This document shows positions 7,748-14,831 of a stretch of 64,000 nucleotides of DNA, piece after piece. How positions within the stretch are numbered: position 1 is the first letter of the stretch; each line of letters begins with the position of its first letter. Position numbers and translations under genes: made by a program. The notes beneath the pieces are model-generated. The model was not told the DNA's origin. It did no database searches and worked only from the letters and a program-made list of their open reading frames with translations. The DNA is taken from NCBI RefSeq assembly GCF_000184705.1, contig NC_014831.1, forward strand, positions 620,001 through 684,000. Direction: 5' to 3'. The DNA is from Thermaerobacter marianensis DSM 12885 (GTDB taxonomy: Bacteria > Bacillota > Sulfobacillia > Thermaerobacterales > Thermaerobacteraceae).

Positions 7748-9354
7748 AGAACCGGCGCCGTCATCCGGGCGCCGCCGGCGCCGGGGCACCTGCCGCGGCC
7801 CAACCGGCCGGGCTGGCGGGCACGCCCGGCCCCGCGGTGGAGGCCCGTTCGACCCGCAAGGGCCTGATCCTGGCCTCGCTGATGCTGGCCATGTTCATGG
7901 CCGCCATCGAGGGCACCATCGTGTCGACGGCGATCCCGTCCATCGTCGCCGATCTGGGCGGCTTCTCCCGCTTCAGCTGGGTGTTCTCCGCCTTTCTCCT
8001 GACGTCGGCGGCCTCGGTGCCGATCTACGGCAAGCTGGCCGACCTGTACGGCCGCAAGCCCGTCTTCATCGCCGGGGCTGCCCTGTTCCTGCTGGGGTCG
8101 GCCCTGTGCGGCACGGCGTCCAACATCGGCCAGCTGGTGGTCTTCCGTGCCTTGCAGGGGCTGGGGGCGGGGGCGGTCCAGCCCATCACCCTGACCATCG
8201 TCGGCGACCTGTACCGCCTGGAAGAGCGGGCTCGGGTGCAGGGGTACCTGTCCAGCGTCTGGGGCGTCTCGGCGGTCGTGGGGCCGGCCGCCGGCGGGCT
8301 CCTGGTGCAGTACGCCGGGTGGCCGTGGATCTTCTACGTCAACCTGCCCATCGGGCTTCTGGCCATCGCGGGCATCGCCTTCTTCCTTCGCGAATCGCCG
8401 CGCCGCGGCCGGGTGTCCATCGATCTGGCCGGTACCTTTTGGATGGTGGTGGCGGTCAGCGCCCTGCTGCTCCAGCTGGTCGAGGGCGGGACCGCTTGGC
8501 CGTGGCTGTCGGGGACCCCGGTGGCGCTGCTGGCCGTGACGGCGGTGGCGGGTTGGCTGTTCGTCCGGCAGGAGCGGCGGGCGCCGGATGCGCTGCTGCC
8601 CCTGGAGCTGCTGGGCCGGCCCGTCATCCGGACGGGGAACCTGGGCGGCCTGGTGGGCGGCATCGTCCTCATGGGCCTCTCGTCCACGGTGCCCACCTTC
8701 GTCCAGGGGGTGCTGGGGCAGACGCCGGCGGTGGCCGGGTTTGCCGTGGCCACCCTGTCCGTCGGATGGCCCCTGGCCAGCTCCCAGGCGGGCCGGCTGA
8801 TGCTGCGCTGGGGCTTCCGCGGAACCGCCGTCCTGGGATCCCTGTTCGGCATGGCGGGGGTGCTGGTGCTGCTGCTGGCGGGAACCGGGGCCTCACCGTG
8901 GCAGGTGGCGGCGGGTTGCTTCCTGGTGGGCGTCAGCATGGGCCTGGTCATGACGACCTACATCGTGTCGATCCAGGAGTCGGTGCCCCACCACCAGCGG
9001 GGCGTGGCCACGGGGTCCCAGGCCTTCGCCCGGATGCTCGGCAGCGCCGTGGGAGCCGCCCTGCTGGGCGGGGTGATCAACGCCCGGATGGAGGGAGGGC
9101 TGCTGGCGGCGGGCCATCCCGATCTGTTGCGGCTCGGCGCCGACGCCGGCAACTGGCTGCTGGATCCCGACCGGCGGGCGGCCCTGGATCCGGCCGCCTT
9201 CGAGGCCTTGCGGCAGGCGCTGGCGGGGGCGTTCCACGCGGCCATGCGGGTCGTGATGGGCCTGGCCGTGCTGGTGCTTCCCATCGCCCGGACCTTGCCC
9301 CGGGGGGTCGAACCGGCCGCCGCCACCGGCCGGCCGCAACCGGGGGCGCGGTAG
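7744..9354 (+). CDS. MFS transporter, DHA2 (14-TM drug exporter) type
   Basis: 536 aa with about 14 hydrophobic segments. The loop 2-3 motif GKLADLYGRKPVF and the early block FSWVFSAFLLTSAASVP are typical of the DHA2 (EmrB/QacA) family of proton-driven exporters. AFLLTSAASV precedes the A motif, and GPAAGGLLVQYAGWPWIFYVNLP is motif C. It is translationally coupled to the thiamine-binding-type gene upstream. The exported compound cannot be predicted. The N-terminal 35 residues are low complexity. Confidence 0.88.
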   Translation: MKNRRRHPGAAGAGAPAAAQPAGLAGTPGPAVEARSTRKGLILASLMLAMFMAAIEGTIVSTAIPSIVADLGGFSRFSWVFSAFLLTSAASVPIYGKLADLYGRKPVFIAGAALFLLGSALCGTASNIGQLVVFRALQGLGAGAVQPITLTIVGDLYRLEERARVQGYLSSVWGVSAVVGPAAGGLLVQYAGWPWIFYVNLPIGLLAIAGIAFFLRESPRRGRVSIDLAGTFWMVVAVSALLLQLVEGGTAWPWLSGTPVALLAVTAVAGWLFVRQERRAPDALLPLELLGRPVIRTGNLGGLVGGIVLMGLSSTVPTFVQGVLGQTPAVAGFAVATLSVGWPLASSQAGRLMLRWGFRGTAVLGSLFGMAGVLVLLLAGTGASPWQVAAGCFLVGVSMGLVMTTYIVSIQESVPHHQRGVATGSQAFARMLGSAVGAALLGGVINARMEGGLLAAGHPDLLRLGADAGNWLLDPDRRAALDPAAFEALRQALAGAFHAAMRVVMGLAVLVLPIARTLPRGVEPAAATGRPQPGAR

Positions 9355-9380
9355 CCGGCCGGGGAGGGTACCACGGCAAA

Positions 9381-9415
9381 GCGGGGGCCGCGGCACTGGG
9401 TGCCCCGGCCCCCGC
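9381..9415. terminator. GC-rich hairpin between convergent genes
   Basis: The outer arms GCGGGGGCCG (9381-9390) and CGGCCCCCGC (9406-9415) enclose an inner GGCAC/GTGCC stem, giving roughly 15 bp around a TGG loop. It follows the MFS stop and precedes the convergent LysM gene. There is no T-run, so termination efficiency is uncertain. Confidence 0.5.
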
Positions 9416-9546
9416 CGTGCTCCGCCCGGTTCGGTTCGTGGAGAGGCCATCGCTTCCGTGCCGCGGCCCCGGGGACCGGCCGGCCGCGGCACGGCCGTCC
9501 GGGGAACGGCCCGGCGGGGCCGGTTCGTCCCGGGCCGGCGGCGCCG

Positions 9547-10992
9547 TCACCCGCAGCACCCCGAGCCGCCCGAGCCGCCCGAGCCGCCGGACCCACCCGT
9601 CCCGCCGGTTGGGCCGGCGCCACCCGTGGCGTTGGCGGCCGTGGTGAGGGACTGGGGCTGGCACTGGGCGAAGAGGCCGATCAGCACGATGCGGCTCAGA
9701 TTCGGCTGCATCACGTCGGGGCTGATCTCGGCGGTGACGATCAGGTCGTTGAAGGGCGCCACCTGCCGGCCCGGGGGCACCGCCAGCGACCCGGTCCAGA
9801 CCCGCGGCGTCAGGAGCGGGTTCGTCCGGACCAGGGGGATCTTGACGGTGCGGCCGTCGGGGGCCACGCCCCGCAGCCAGGCGACGAAGGTCGCACCACC
9901 GAAGGTCGAAGGCGGCGGCAGGTCGATGGTGCCGACGAGCACGTTGGCCCCCACCGCCGCCGACTGGAAGATCCGCGCCACGCCACCCGCCTCGGCGCCC
10001 CGCGGCACGTTGGCCGTGCGGAAGAGCAGCATGCAGCACTCCACCGTGGGGACCACCGGCCCCGGGCTCGTGGGCACGCAGATCAGTTGCCCCGGGAAGA
10101 TCAGGTTGGGGTTGACGATCTGCGGATTGGCCTGGAGCAGGGCCTGCAGGGTGACCCCGAAGGTCTGGGCGATGAGGAAGAGGGTGTCCCCCGGTGCCAC
10201 CATGTACAGCACGCCGTTCGGGCACGGCGGCGGGGGCGGCGGCGGCGCAGGCGGGATCGTCGGCACGCAGATCAGCTGCCCCGGCACCAGGACGTTGGGG
10301 TTCGGGATCTGCGGGTTGGCCGCGATAAGAGCCTGCAACGTCACCCCGAACCGCTGGGCGATGAAGAACAGCGTGTCACCCGGCTGCACCTTGTAGATGA
10401 ACCCGCCGCGGCACGCAGGCGGCGGGGGCGGCAGGACCCCGGTGGGCACGCAGATGCGCTGCCCGGGGACGATGGCGCTGGGGTCGGGGATCTGCGGGTT
10501 GGCCGCGATGAGGGCCTGCAGCGTCACCCCGAACCGCTGGGCGATGAAGAACAGCGTGTCCCCGGGCTGCACCGTGTAGATGAACCCGTTGGGGCACGGG
10601 GGCGGCGGCGGCACGATCACCCCGGTGGGCACGCAGATCTGCTGCCCGGGGAAGATGGTGCTGGGGTCGGGGATCTGCGGGTTGGCCGCGATGAGGGCCT
10701 GCAGCGTCACCCCGAACCGCTGGGCGATGAAGAACAGCGTGTCCCCGGGCTGCACCGTGTAGATGAACCCGTTCGGGCACGGCGGCGGGGGCGGGAACTG
10801 GTGGGATTGAGGGTCACCGGCCGCGCCCGCCGTTCCGCCTTCGGCGGCTGCCGCCTGCTCGGCCATGCCCTCTCCGTTCCCGCCGGGGGCGAAAACGGGC
10901 TCCCCGGCAGGGTGGATGTCGGGGGCTGCCGCCGCCTCGGCCGCCTGGGGCTCAGGGGATTGGCCGTGGAAACGGACGTCGTCCTGGGCCAT
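9547..10992 (-). CDS. Four-LysM-domain protein with Gly/Ser-Cys tail
   Basis: 481 aa from ATG at 10992 behind GGAGGTGG. LysM domains (YTVQPGDTLFFIAQRFGV, then ICVP) lie at about residues 76-121, 137-182, 197-243 and 262-307, each preceded by a Pro-rich linker with CPNG or CRGG. LysM modules bind N-acetylglucosamine in peptidoglycan or spore cortex. No signal peptide is visible; the N-terminus is acidic and Gln/Pro-rich, as in spore-coat-associated LysM proteins such as SafA. A domain of about 130 residues follows, and the protein ends in GGSGGSGGSGGSGCCG. The three N-terminal modules are nearly identical at the DNA level (183-bp period). A spore or envelope role is likely but inferred. Confidence 0.85.
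   Translation of the reverse strand: MAQDDVRFHGQSPEPQAAEAAAAPDIHPAGEPVFAPGGNGEGMAEQAAAAEGGTAGAAGDPQSHQFPPPPPCPNGFIYTVQPGDTLFFIAQRFGVTLQALIAANPQIPDPSTIFPGQQICVPTGVIVPPPPPCPNGFIYTVQPGDTLFFIAQRFGVTLQALIAANPQIPDPSAIVPGQRICVPTGVLPPPPPACRGGFIYKVQPGDTLFFIAQRFGVTLQALIAANPQIPNPNVLVPGQLICVPTIPPAPPPPPPPCPNGVLYMVAPGDTLFLIAQTFGVTLQALLQANPQIVNPNLIFPGQLICVPTSPGPVVPTVECCMLLFRTANVPRGAEAGGVARIFQSAAVGANVLVGTIDLPPPSTFGGATFVAWLRGVAPDGRTVKIPLVRTNPLLTPRVWTGSLAVPPGRQVAPFNDLIVTAEISPDVMQPNLSRIVLIGLFAQCQPQSLTTAANATGGAGPTGGTGGSGGSGGSGGSGCCG
10210..10792 (-). repeat. 183-bp tandem repeats encoding LysM modules
   Basis: The DNA of the first three LysM units repeats with a period of about 183 bp. Long segments, for example around 10505-10590 and 10685-10770, are almost identical. 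The fourth unit, nearer 10080-10200, has diverged. The near-identity at synonymous sites indicates recent duplication or ongoing recombination within the gene. Confidence 0.75.
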
Positions 10993-11151
10993 CGGTGTTC
11001 CACCTCCCACGGCGGTGTATGCCGCCGCGGGTCCCCCGGTCCCGGTGGCAGGTGGCGCTTGGGCGATGGCGCAGGCAATCGGGCGCCGGTCCCGGGCGAG
11101 TCGAGCCGAGTCGGGCCCGCCCGGTGGCGTGCCCGCGACGGCGGCCGCCCG

Positions 11152-11180
11152 TTGACATGACCGCCCGCCCACGCCATGGT
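11152..11180 (+). promoter_or_regulatory. Putative promoter of the FMN-riboswitch-pdxST transcript
   Basis: A perfect -35 box TTGACA (11152-11157), a 17-base spacer and a weak -10 box CATGGT (11175-11180) lie about 40 bases before the riboswitch aptamer. The -35 box is convincing and the -10 is not. Spacing supports transcription starting near 11187. Confidence 0.5.
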
Positions 11181-11220
11181 AAGGGTAACAACCGACGCAT
11201 CGACTCCGTGGTGTGCCCAT

Positions 11221-11491
11221 CCTTTGGGGCAGGGTGAGGCGCCGGCGGCTTCGCCGCATCCCGGCGCCAATTCCCGACCGGCAGTGATGGGGCGGCCCGG
11301 CGGCCCCTCCCACCGGTCCCGTGCCGCCGCCGCGTTCGCCCGGCGCGGTGGCGACGGGAACGGGGAACCCGCGATGCGGGGAACCCGGACCGGTACGGAG
11401 CCGGCGCCTGGGTCAGCCCACGAGCCTGCCAGCCTCGGCGGTTGATCCGGTGAGAATCCGGAGCCGACGGTATAGTCCGATCGGGCAGAGG
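11221..11491 (+). promoter_or_regulatory. FMN riboswitch (RFN element) aptamer
   Basis: The conserved RFN blocks appear in order: GGGGCAGGGTGA (from 11226), AATTCCCGACCGGCAGTGAT, CCCGCGATGCGGG, then GATCCGGTGAGAATCCGG, GAGCCGACGGTATAGTCCGA and TCGGGCAGAGG. Helix P1 closes with CCTTTG (11221-11226) against CAGAGG (11486-11491). A variable hairpin (CGCCGGCGGCTTCGCCG) enlarges the second arm. RFN aptamers bind flavin mononucleotide and normally control riboflavin synthesis or uptake genes. Here the first downstream gene is pdxS. Confidence 0.93.
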
Positions 11492-11625
11492 TGGCGCACC
11501 CGGGTGGCGAGGGCGTGCCCCCTCCCGTCCGGCCTGCAAACCGTACGGATGCGGGTGGCTCGACCGCCCGCCCCCGGTGACCTCTGCCCGGCGCCCATCC
11601 CCAGGATGGCGCCGGGTTTCGTCTT
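11483..11625 (+). terminator. FMN-riboswitch expression platform: antiterminator and intrinsic terminator
   Basis: The terminator stem CCCGGCGCCCATCC (11587-11600) pairs with GGATGGCGCCGGG (11604-11616) and is followed by TTTCGTCTT. The mutually exclusive antiterminator pairs GGGCAGAGGT (11483-11492), which includes the 3' strand of riboswitch helix P1, with ACCTCTGCCC (11580-11589), a perfect 10-bp match that overlaps the terminator's left arm. FMN binding would hold P1 closed, free the terminator and stop transcription before pdxS. This is a complete OFF-switch read directly from the bases. Confidence 0.85.
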
Positions 11626-11674
11626 GGGAAGGGCACCGCGGGCGATGCCGGTGAGCAGGTGGGAGGTGAAGCCG

Positions 11675-12790
11675 GTGGCGGTACGCGACGGTACGGCGTG
11701 GCCGGCGGCGGCCGGGTTCGTCCCCGGTTCCCCCGCCGCCAGCGGGCCGGCGGCGGAGGACGGGAGGGTCCCGCGGGCTGCGAAGGCATCGGGGGACGGC
11801 CGTGTTCCGGGCAACGGAAGGCACGCCGCAGGCTCCACGGTCGCCGGGCCCGCGGCGGCGCGGGCGGAGGGGCAGGCCGGCCACCACGGGCCTGAGGATC
11901 CCGGCCGGCCCCTGCACGGCACGTGGCGGCTCAAGACGGGCCTGGCCCGCATGCTCAAGGGCGGGGTGATCATGGACGTCACCACCCCCGACGAGGCACG
12001 CATCGCGGAAGAGGCCGGGGCGGTGGCGGTGATGGCCCTGGAACGGGTGCCGGCGGACATCCGGGCGGCGGGCGGCGTGGCGCGCATGGCCGACCCGGAC
12101 CGCATCCAGGCCATCATGGAGGCCGTGACCATCCCCGTCATGGCGAAGTGCCGCATTGGACACTTCGTCGAGGCCCAGATCCTCGAGGCCCTGGGCGTCG
12201 ACTTCATCGACGAGAGCGAGGTCCTGACGCCCGCCGACGACCGCTTCCACATCGACAAGCACGCCTTCAAGGTCCCCTTCGTTTGCGGTGCCCGCGACCT
12301 GGGCGAGGCCCTGCGCCGCATCGCCGAGGGGGCGGCCATGATCCGCACCAAGGGCGAGCCCGGTACGGGCGACGTCGCCGAGGCGGTGCGCCACATGCGC
12401 CGGATGAACGAGCAGATCCGCCGGGTGCGGGAGGCCGGCGACGAGGAGCTGGTGGCCCTGGCCCGCGATCTGGGCGCTCCCTATGAGCTGCTCCTCGAGG
12501 TGCGGCGGCTGGGGCGCCTGCCCGTGGTCAACTTCGCCGCCGGTGGCATCGCGACCCCGGCCGACGCCGCCTTGATGATGCAGCTGGGCGCCGACGGCGT
12601 CTTCGTCGGCTCGGGGATCTTCAAGTCCGCCAATCCCGCGGCGCGGGCGCGGGCCATCGTCGAGGCGGTGGCCCACTACGACGATCCGGCCTGGCTGGCA
12701 CGGATCTCCGGCGGGCTGGGCGAGGCCATGGCGGGCATCGCCGCCCACACCCTGGCCGAGGGGCAGCGGATGCAGCAGCGGGGCGGGTGA
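11675..12790 (+). CDS. pdxS: Pyridoxal 5'-phosphate synthase subunit PdxS, N-terminally extended
   Basis: 371 aa from GTG at 11675, 4 bases after GGGAGGTGAA and after the riboswitch terminator. PdxS builds PLP from ribose 5-phosphate, glyceraldehyde 3-phosphate and PdxT-derived ammonia in a dodecameric cytoplasmic complex. The core starts at TWRLKTGL (about residue 83). The catalytic residues are present: D101 in [10 protein letters not shown]157 in VMAKCRIGH and K225 in [11 protein letters not shown], corresponding to D24, K81 and K149 of the B. subtilis enzyme. About 77 extra Ala/Gly/Pro-rich residues precede the core, far more than usual. No closer in-frame start with a good binding site is evident. 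pdxT follows. Confidence 0.95.
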   Translation: MAVRDGTAWPAAAGFVPGSPAASGPAAEDGRVPRAAKASGDGRVPGNGRHAAGSTVAGPAAARAEGQAGHHGPEDPGRPLHGTWRLKTGLARMLKGGVIMDVTTPDEARIAEEAGAVAVMALERVPADIRAAGGVARMADPDRIQAIMEAVTIPVMAKCRIGHFVEAQILEALGVDFIDESEVLTPADDRFHIDKHAFKVPFVCGARDLGEALRRIAEGAAMIRTKGEPGTGDVAEAVRHMRRMNEQIRRVREAGDEELVALARDLGAPYELLLEVRRLGRLPVVNFAAGGIATPADAALMMQLGADGVFVGSGIFKSANPAARARAIVEAVAHYDDPAWLARISGGLGEAMAGIAAHTLAEGQRMQQRGG

Positions 12791-12909
12791 GCCGGGTCGG
12801 TGAACCGGCGGGGGTGCGGGAAGCCCCCCTGCGCGTCGCCGGCCATGCAGCGCCGGGCGGGGCCGGACAGGCCCGCCCGTGCGGCGAAGGATCGGAGGTC
12901 GGTCGCGCG

Positions 12910-13551
12910 ATGCACGACGACGTGGAAACCCGGGGGAACGGTGCGGGTCACCGGCCCGTCGCCCGCGGGGCCGGTGGCCCGCGGATCGGCGTGGTCGCCC
13001 TTCAGGGCGATGTGGAGGAACACGTCACGTACCTGGAGCGGGCCGGGGCGGACGTGCGGCCGGTGCGGGTGCCCGGCGATCTGGAAGGGCTCGGCGGGCT
13101 GGTGCTTCCCGGCGGGGAGAGCACGGCCATCGGCCGCCTCATGGAGCGGGCGGGTTTGCTGGACGCCCTGCGGGAGCGGGTCCGGAGCGGGGACATGGCC
13201 TTCTTCGGGACCTGCGCCGGGATGATCCTGCTGGCCCGGGAGGTGGCGGGCGGCGAGCCACCGCGCCTCGGCTGCATGGACCTGGCCGTGGAACGAAACG
13301 CCTACGGCCGGCAGGTGGACAGCTTCGAGGTCGACCTGACCGTTCCCGCCCTGGGGGAGGTCCCCCTGCGGGCCGTGTTCATCCGTGCGCCGGTGGTGCG
13401 GGCCGTGGGCCCCAAAGTGGAGGTGCTGGCCGTCTGGCAGGGGCGCCCTGTGCTGGTCCGGCAGGGGCGGTGCCTGGCCAGCGCCTTCCACCCGGAACTG
13501 GCCGGGGACCTGCGGGTGGCCCGCCTGTTCCTGGACATGGTGGCCGCCTAG
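12910..13551 (+). CDS. pdxT: PLP synthase glutaminase subunit PdxT
   Basis: 213 aa from ATG at 12910 after GGAGG; an alternative GTG at 12787 overlaps the pdxS stop but adds 41 unconserved residues. It is a class I glutamine amidotransferase with nucleophile C102 in FFGTCAGM and dyad H194/E196 in FHPEL. LPGGEST (67-73) is the PdxT oxyanion region. It hydrolyses glutamine and channels ammonia to PdxS. It is the last gene of the FMN-riboswitch transcript, ending just before a strong terminator. Confidence 0.95.
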   Translation: MHDDVETRGNGAGHRPVARGAGGPRIGVVALQGDVEEHVTYLERAGADVRPVRVPGDLEGLGGLVLPGGESTAIGRLMERAGLLDALRERVRSGDMAFFGTCAGMILLAREVAGGEPPRLGCMDLAVERNAYGRQVDSFEVDLTVPALGEVPLRAVFIRAPVVRAVGPKVEVLAVWQGRPVLVRQGRCLASAFHPELAGDLRVARLFLDMVAA

Positions 13552-13581
13552 CGGGTCGGTGGCATCCGGCCGGCGGGGGAA

Positions 13582-13625
13582 GGAAGCGGAGAAGGGGAAG
13601 CGGAGAAGAAGGGGAAGCGGAGAAG
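13582..13625 (+). repeat. Three copies of a 13-bp purine-rich repeat
   Basis: GGAAGCGGAGAAG occurs at 13582-13594, 13596-13608 and 13613-13625 inside an almost pure G/A tract that runs from the pdxT stop into the following hairpin. The tract sits between convergent genes. Confidence 0.7.
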
Positions 13626-13665
13626 GCACCCGGCCGGCGCCTCCTGGCGCCGGCCGGGCGCCTTC
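13622..13665. terminator. Bidirectional terminator hairpin between pdxT and bioY
   Basis: The arms CCCGGCCGGCGCC (13629-13641) and GGCGCCGGCCGGG (13646-13658) are perfect complements around TCCT. The stem continues outward with GAAGGC/GCCTTC after one mismatch. It is well placed to terminate pdxT and the convergent bioY, although no T-run follows. Confidence 0.65.
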
Positions 13666-13696
13666 CGGGGGCCAGGAAGGCCCCACCCGCGGCGGG

Positions 13697-14341
13697 TCAA
13701 ACCCATCGGCCGCCCAGCGCCCGGAGCACCCGCCCGCTGAGCCAGGCCGCCAGCACGGCCTTGGCCAGGTCCCCGGGGATGAAGGGCAGGACGGCTCCGG
13801 CCCAGACCTGGGGCCAGGCCCGCCCCGTCTCCAGGGCGAACCAGGGGGCGCCGATGGCGTACACCAAGACGATTCCGCCCACCACGGCGGCCAGGAAGGC
13901 CCGGCCGAAGCGGGGCACCCCGGCCGGACCGGTCATGGTGCCCCGGCCGGTCCCCGTGCCGGCCAGAAGGCCGGCCAGCCAGGCCGCCAGGGGATAGCTG
14001 ACGAGAAACCCGCCCGTGGGCCCGGCCAGCGTCGCCAGGCCGGCGGCGCCGCCGGCGAAGACCGGCGCACCGGCAATGCCCAGCAGCAGGTACACCAGCT
14101 GGGCGGCCAGGCCCCACCGCGGCCCCAGCAGGAGGCCCGAGAGCATGACGCCCAGGGTCTGCCCCGTGATGGGAACGGGGGTGAAGGGCAGCGGGATGCG
14201 GAGCTGGGCGAGAACGGCGGTCAGGGCGGCCATCAGGCCGGCCATCGCCAGGGACCGGGTGGGGGTGGTGGTGCCGCCGCGGGCGACCGCGGTGGTGCCG
14301 GAACGGCTGGCGGAGGTTTCAGGCCGCGGGTCGGCCGGCAT
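13697..14341 (-). CDS. bioY: Biotin transporter S component BioY
   Basis: 214 aa from ATG at 14341 behind GAGGGAGAA. The BioY signature PLPFTPVPITGQTLGVMLSG and the following GPRWGLAAQLVYLLLGIAGAPVF are intact, as is GPTGGFLVSYPLAAWL, with about six membrane segments. BioY captures biotin at high affinity and works alone or with an energy-coupling-factor module. No ECF genes are adjacent, so it may share a module encoded elsewhere. The promoter carries a BirA-type operator. The first 35 residues are polar and low complexity. Confidence 0.93.
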   Translation of the reverse strand: MPADPRPETSASRSGTTAVARGGTTTPTRSLAMAGLMAALTAVLAQLRIPLPFTPVPITGQTLGVMLSGLLLGPRWGLAAQLVYLLLGIAGAPVFAGGAAGLATLAGPTGGFLVSYPLAAWLAGLLAGTGTGRGTMTGPAGVPRFGRAFLAAVVGGIVLVYAIGAPWFALETGRAWPQVWAGAVLPFIPGDLAKAVLAAWLSGRVLRALGGRWV

Positions 14342-14407
14342 GGTTCTCCCTCCTCGAATGACAAGCTCGGCCAGGGGCGCCTGGGACAGGCCCTGGCGAA
14401 CGGTATG

Positions 14408-14461
14408 AGCGTAGCGCCAGGAGGGGGTGTTTGTCAACCAACAACGACTTTTGGTTGACAA
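14408..14461 (-). promoter_or_regulatory. bioY promoter with BirA-type operator
   Basis: Inverted arms TTGTCAACCAA (14431-14441) and TTGGTTGACAA (14451-14461) match the biotin-repressor half-site pattern TTGT-AACC/GGTT-ACAA. On the minus strand the promoter is -35 TTGACA (plus-strand 14432-14437) and -10 TACGCT (14408-14413) with an 18-base spacer, so the operator covers the -35 box. Repression by biotinyl-AMP-loaded BirA is the expected mode. The nine-base arms are 13 bases apart, slightly closer than the usual 14-16. Confidence 0.75.
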
Positions 14462-14497
14462 TTCCGGAACCACGCTTTGCGCCGCCCGCCGGGGCAG

Positions 14498-14547
14498 CGG
14501 CTCCTGCCCACGGCTCCTGCCGTCGGCTCCTGCCAACAACTCCTGCA
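14498..14547. repeat. Four tandem 13-bp units in the bioY-argC spacer
   Basis: CGGCTCCTGCC recurs at 14498, 14511 and 14524, with a degenerate fourth copy (CAACTCCTGCA) at 14537, giving a 13-base period. Further on, GTGGTAC and GTACCAC (14662-14681) form a small inverted repeat. Otherwise this spacer between bioY and argC shows no gene. Confidence 0.65.
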
Positions 14548-14712
14548 GCCCCACCTATCCGCAACCACCAACGGCCGCTGCCAACAGCGCCTCGATTAAC
14601 AGCGTCTCCCGGCAGCTGGTTCCACCGGCCCCGGGCCTTCCTTCAGGGCCAACGGCCCCTGGTGGTACCGTCTCGTACCACGGTCACGCGCAAGAACCGG
14701 TGGGCAGGAGGA

Positions 14713-14750
14713 TTGAATTAATATACATACGGGCGTATACTCATACACAA
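14713..14750 (+). promoter_or_regulatory. argC operon promoter and candidate ArgR site
   Basis: TTGAAT (14713-14718), a 17-base spacer and TATACT (14736-14741) form a strong sigma-A-type promoter about 90 bases before argC. The surrounding AT-rich stretch ATATACATACGGGCGTATAC contains the facing half-sites expected for an arginine-repressor (ARG) box. ArgR control is inferred from position and pathway, not from an exact consensus match. Confidence 0.65.
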
Positions 14751-14831
14751 GTTGCCGGGACCCGGCCGGGTCGCCGGACGGCCGTGCGGCCGAACGGAGC
14801 CCCGGCGCCGGCGAGACCGGAGGCGGTGACG

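Noticed and set aside
10080-10792. Regular repeats resembling a CRISPR array
   Set aside because: Units are 183 bp, in frame and encode LysM domains; there are no short repeats with unique spacers and no cas genes.
11321-11674. Upstream in-frame extension of pdxS through the FMN riboswitch
   Set aside because: This stretch is the riboswitch aptamer and its terminator; the GTG at 11675 has a proper binding site after the terminator.
14661-14681. T-box-like GGTGGTACCG before argC
   Set aside because: It is a small GTGGTAC/GTACCAC inverted repeat; there is no Stem I, specifier loop or terminator, and it lies upstream of the assigned promoter.
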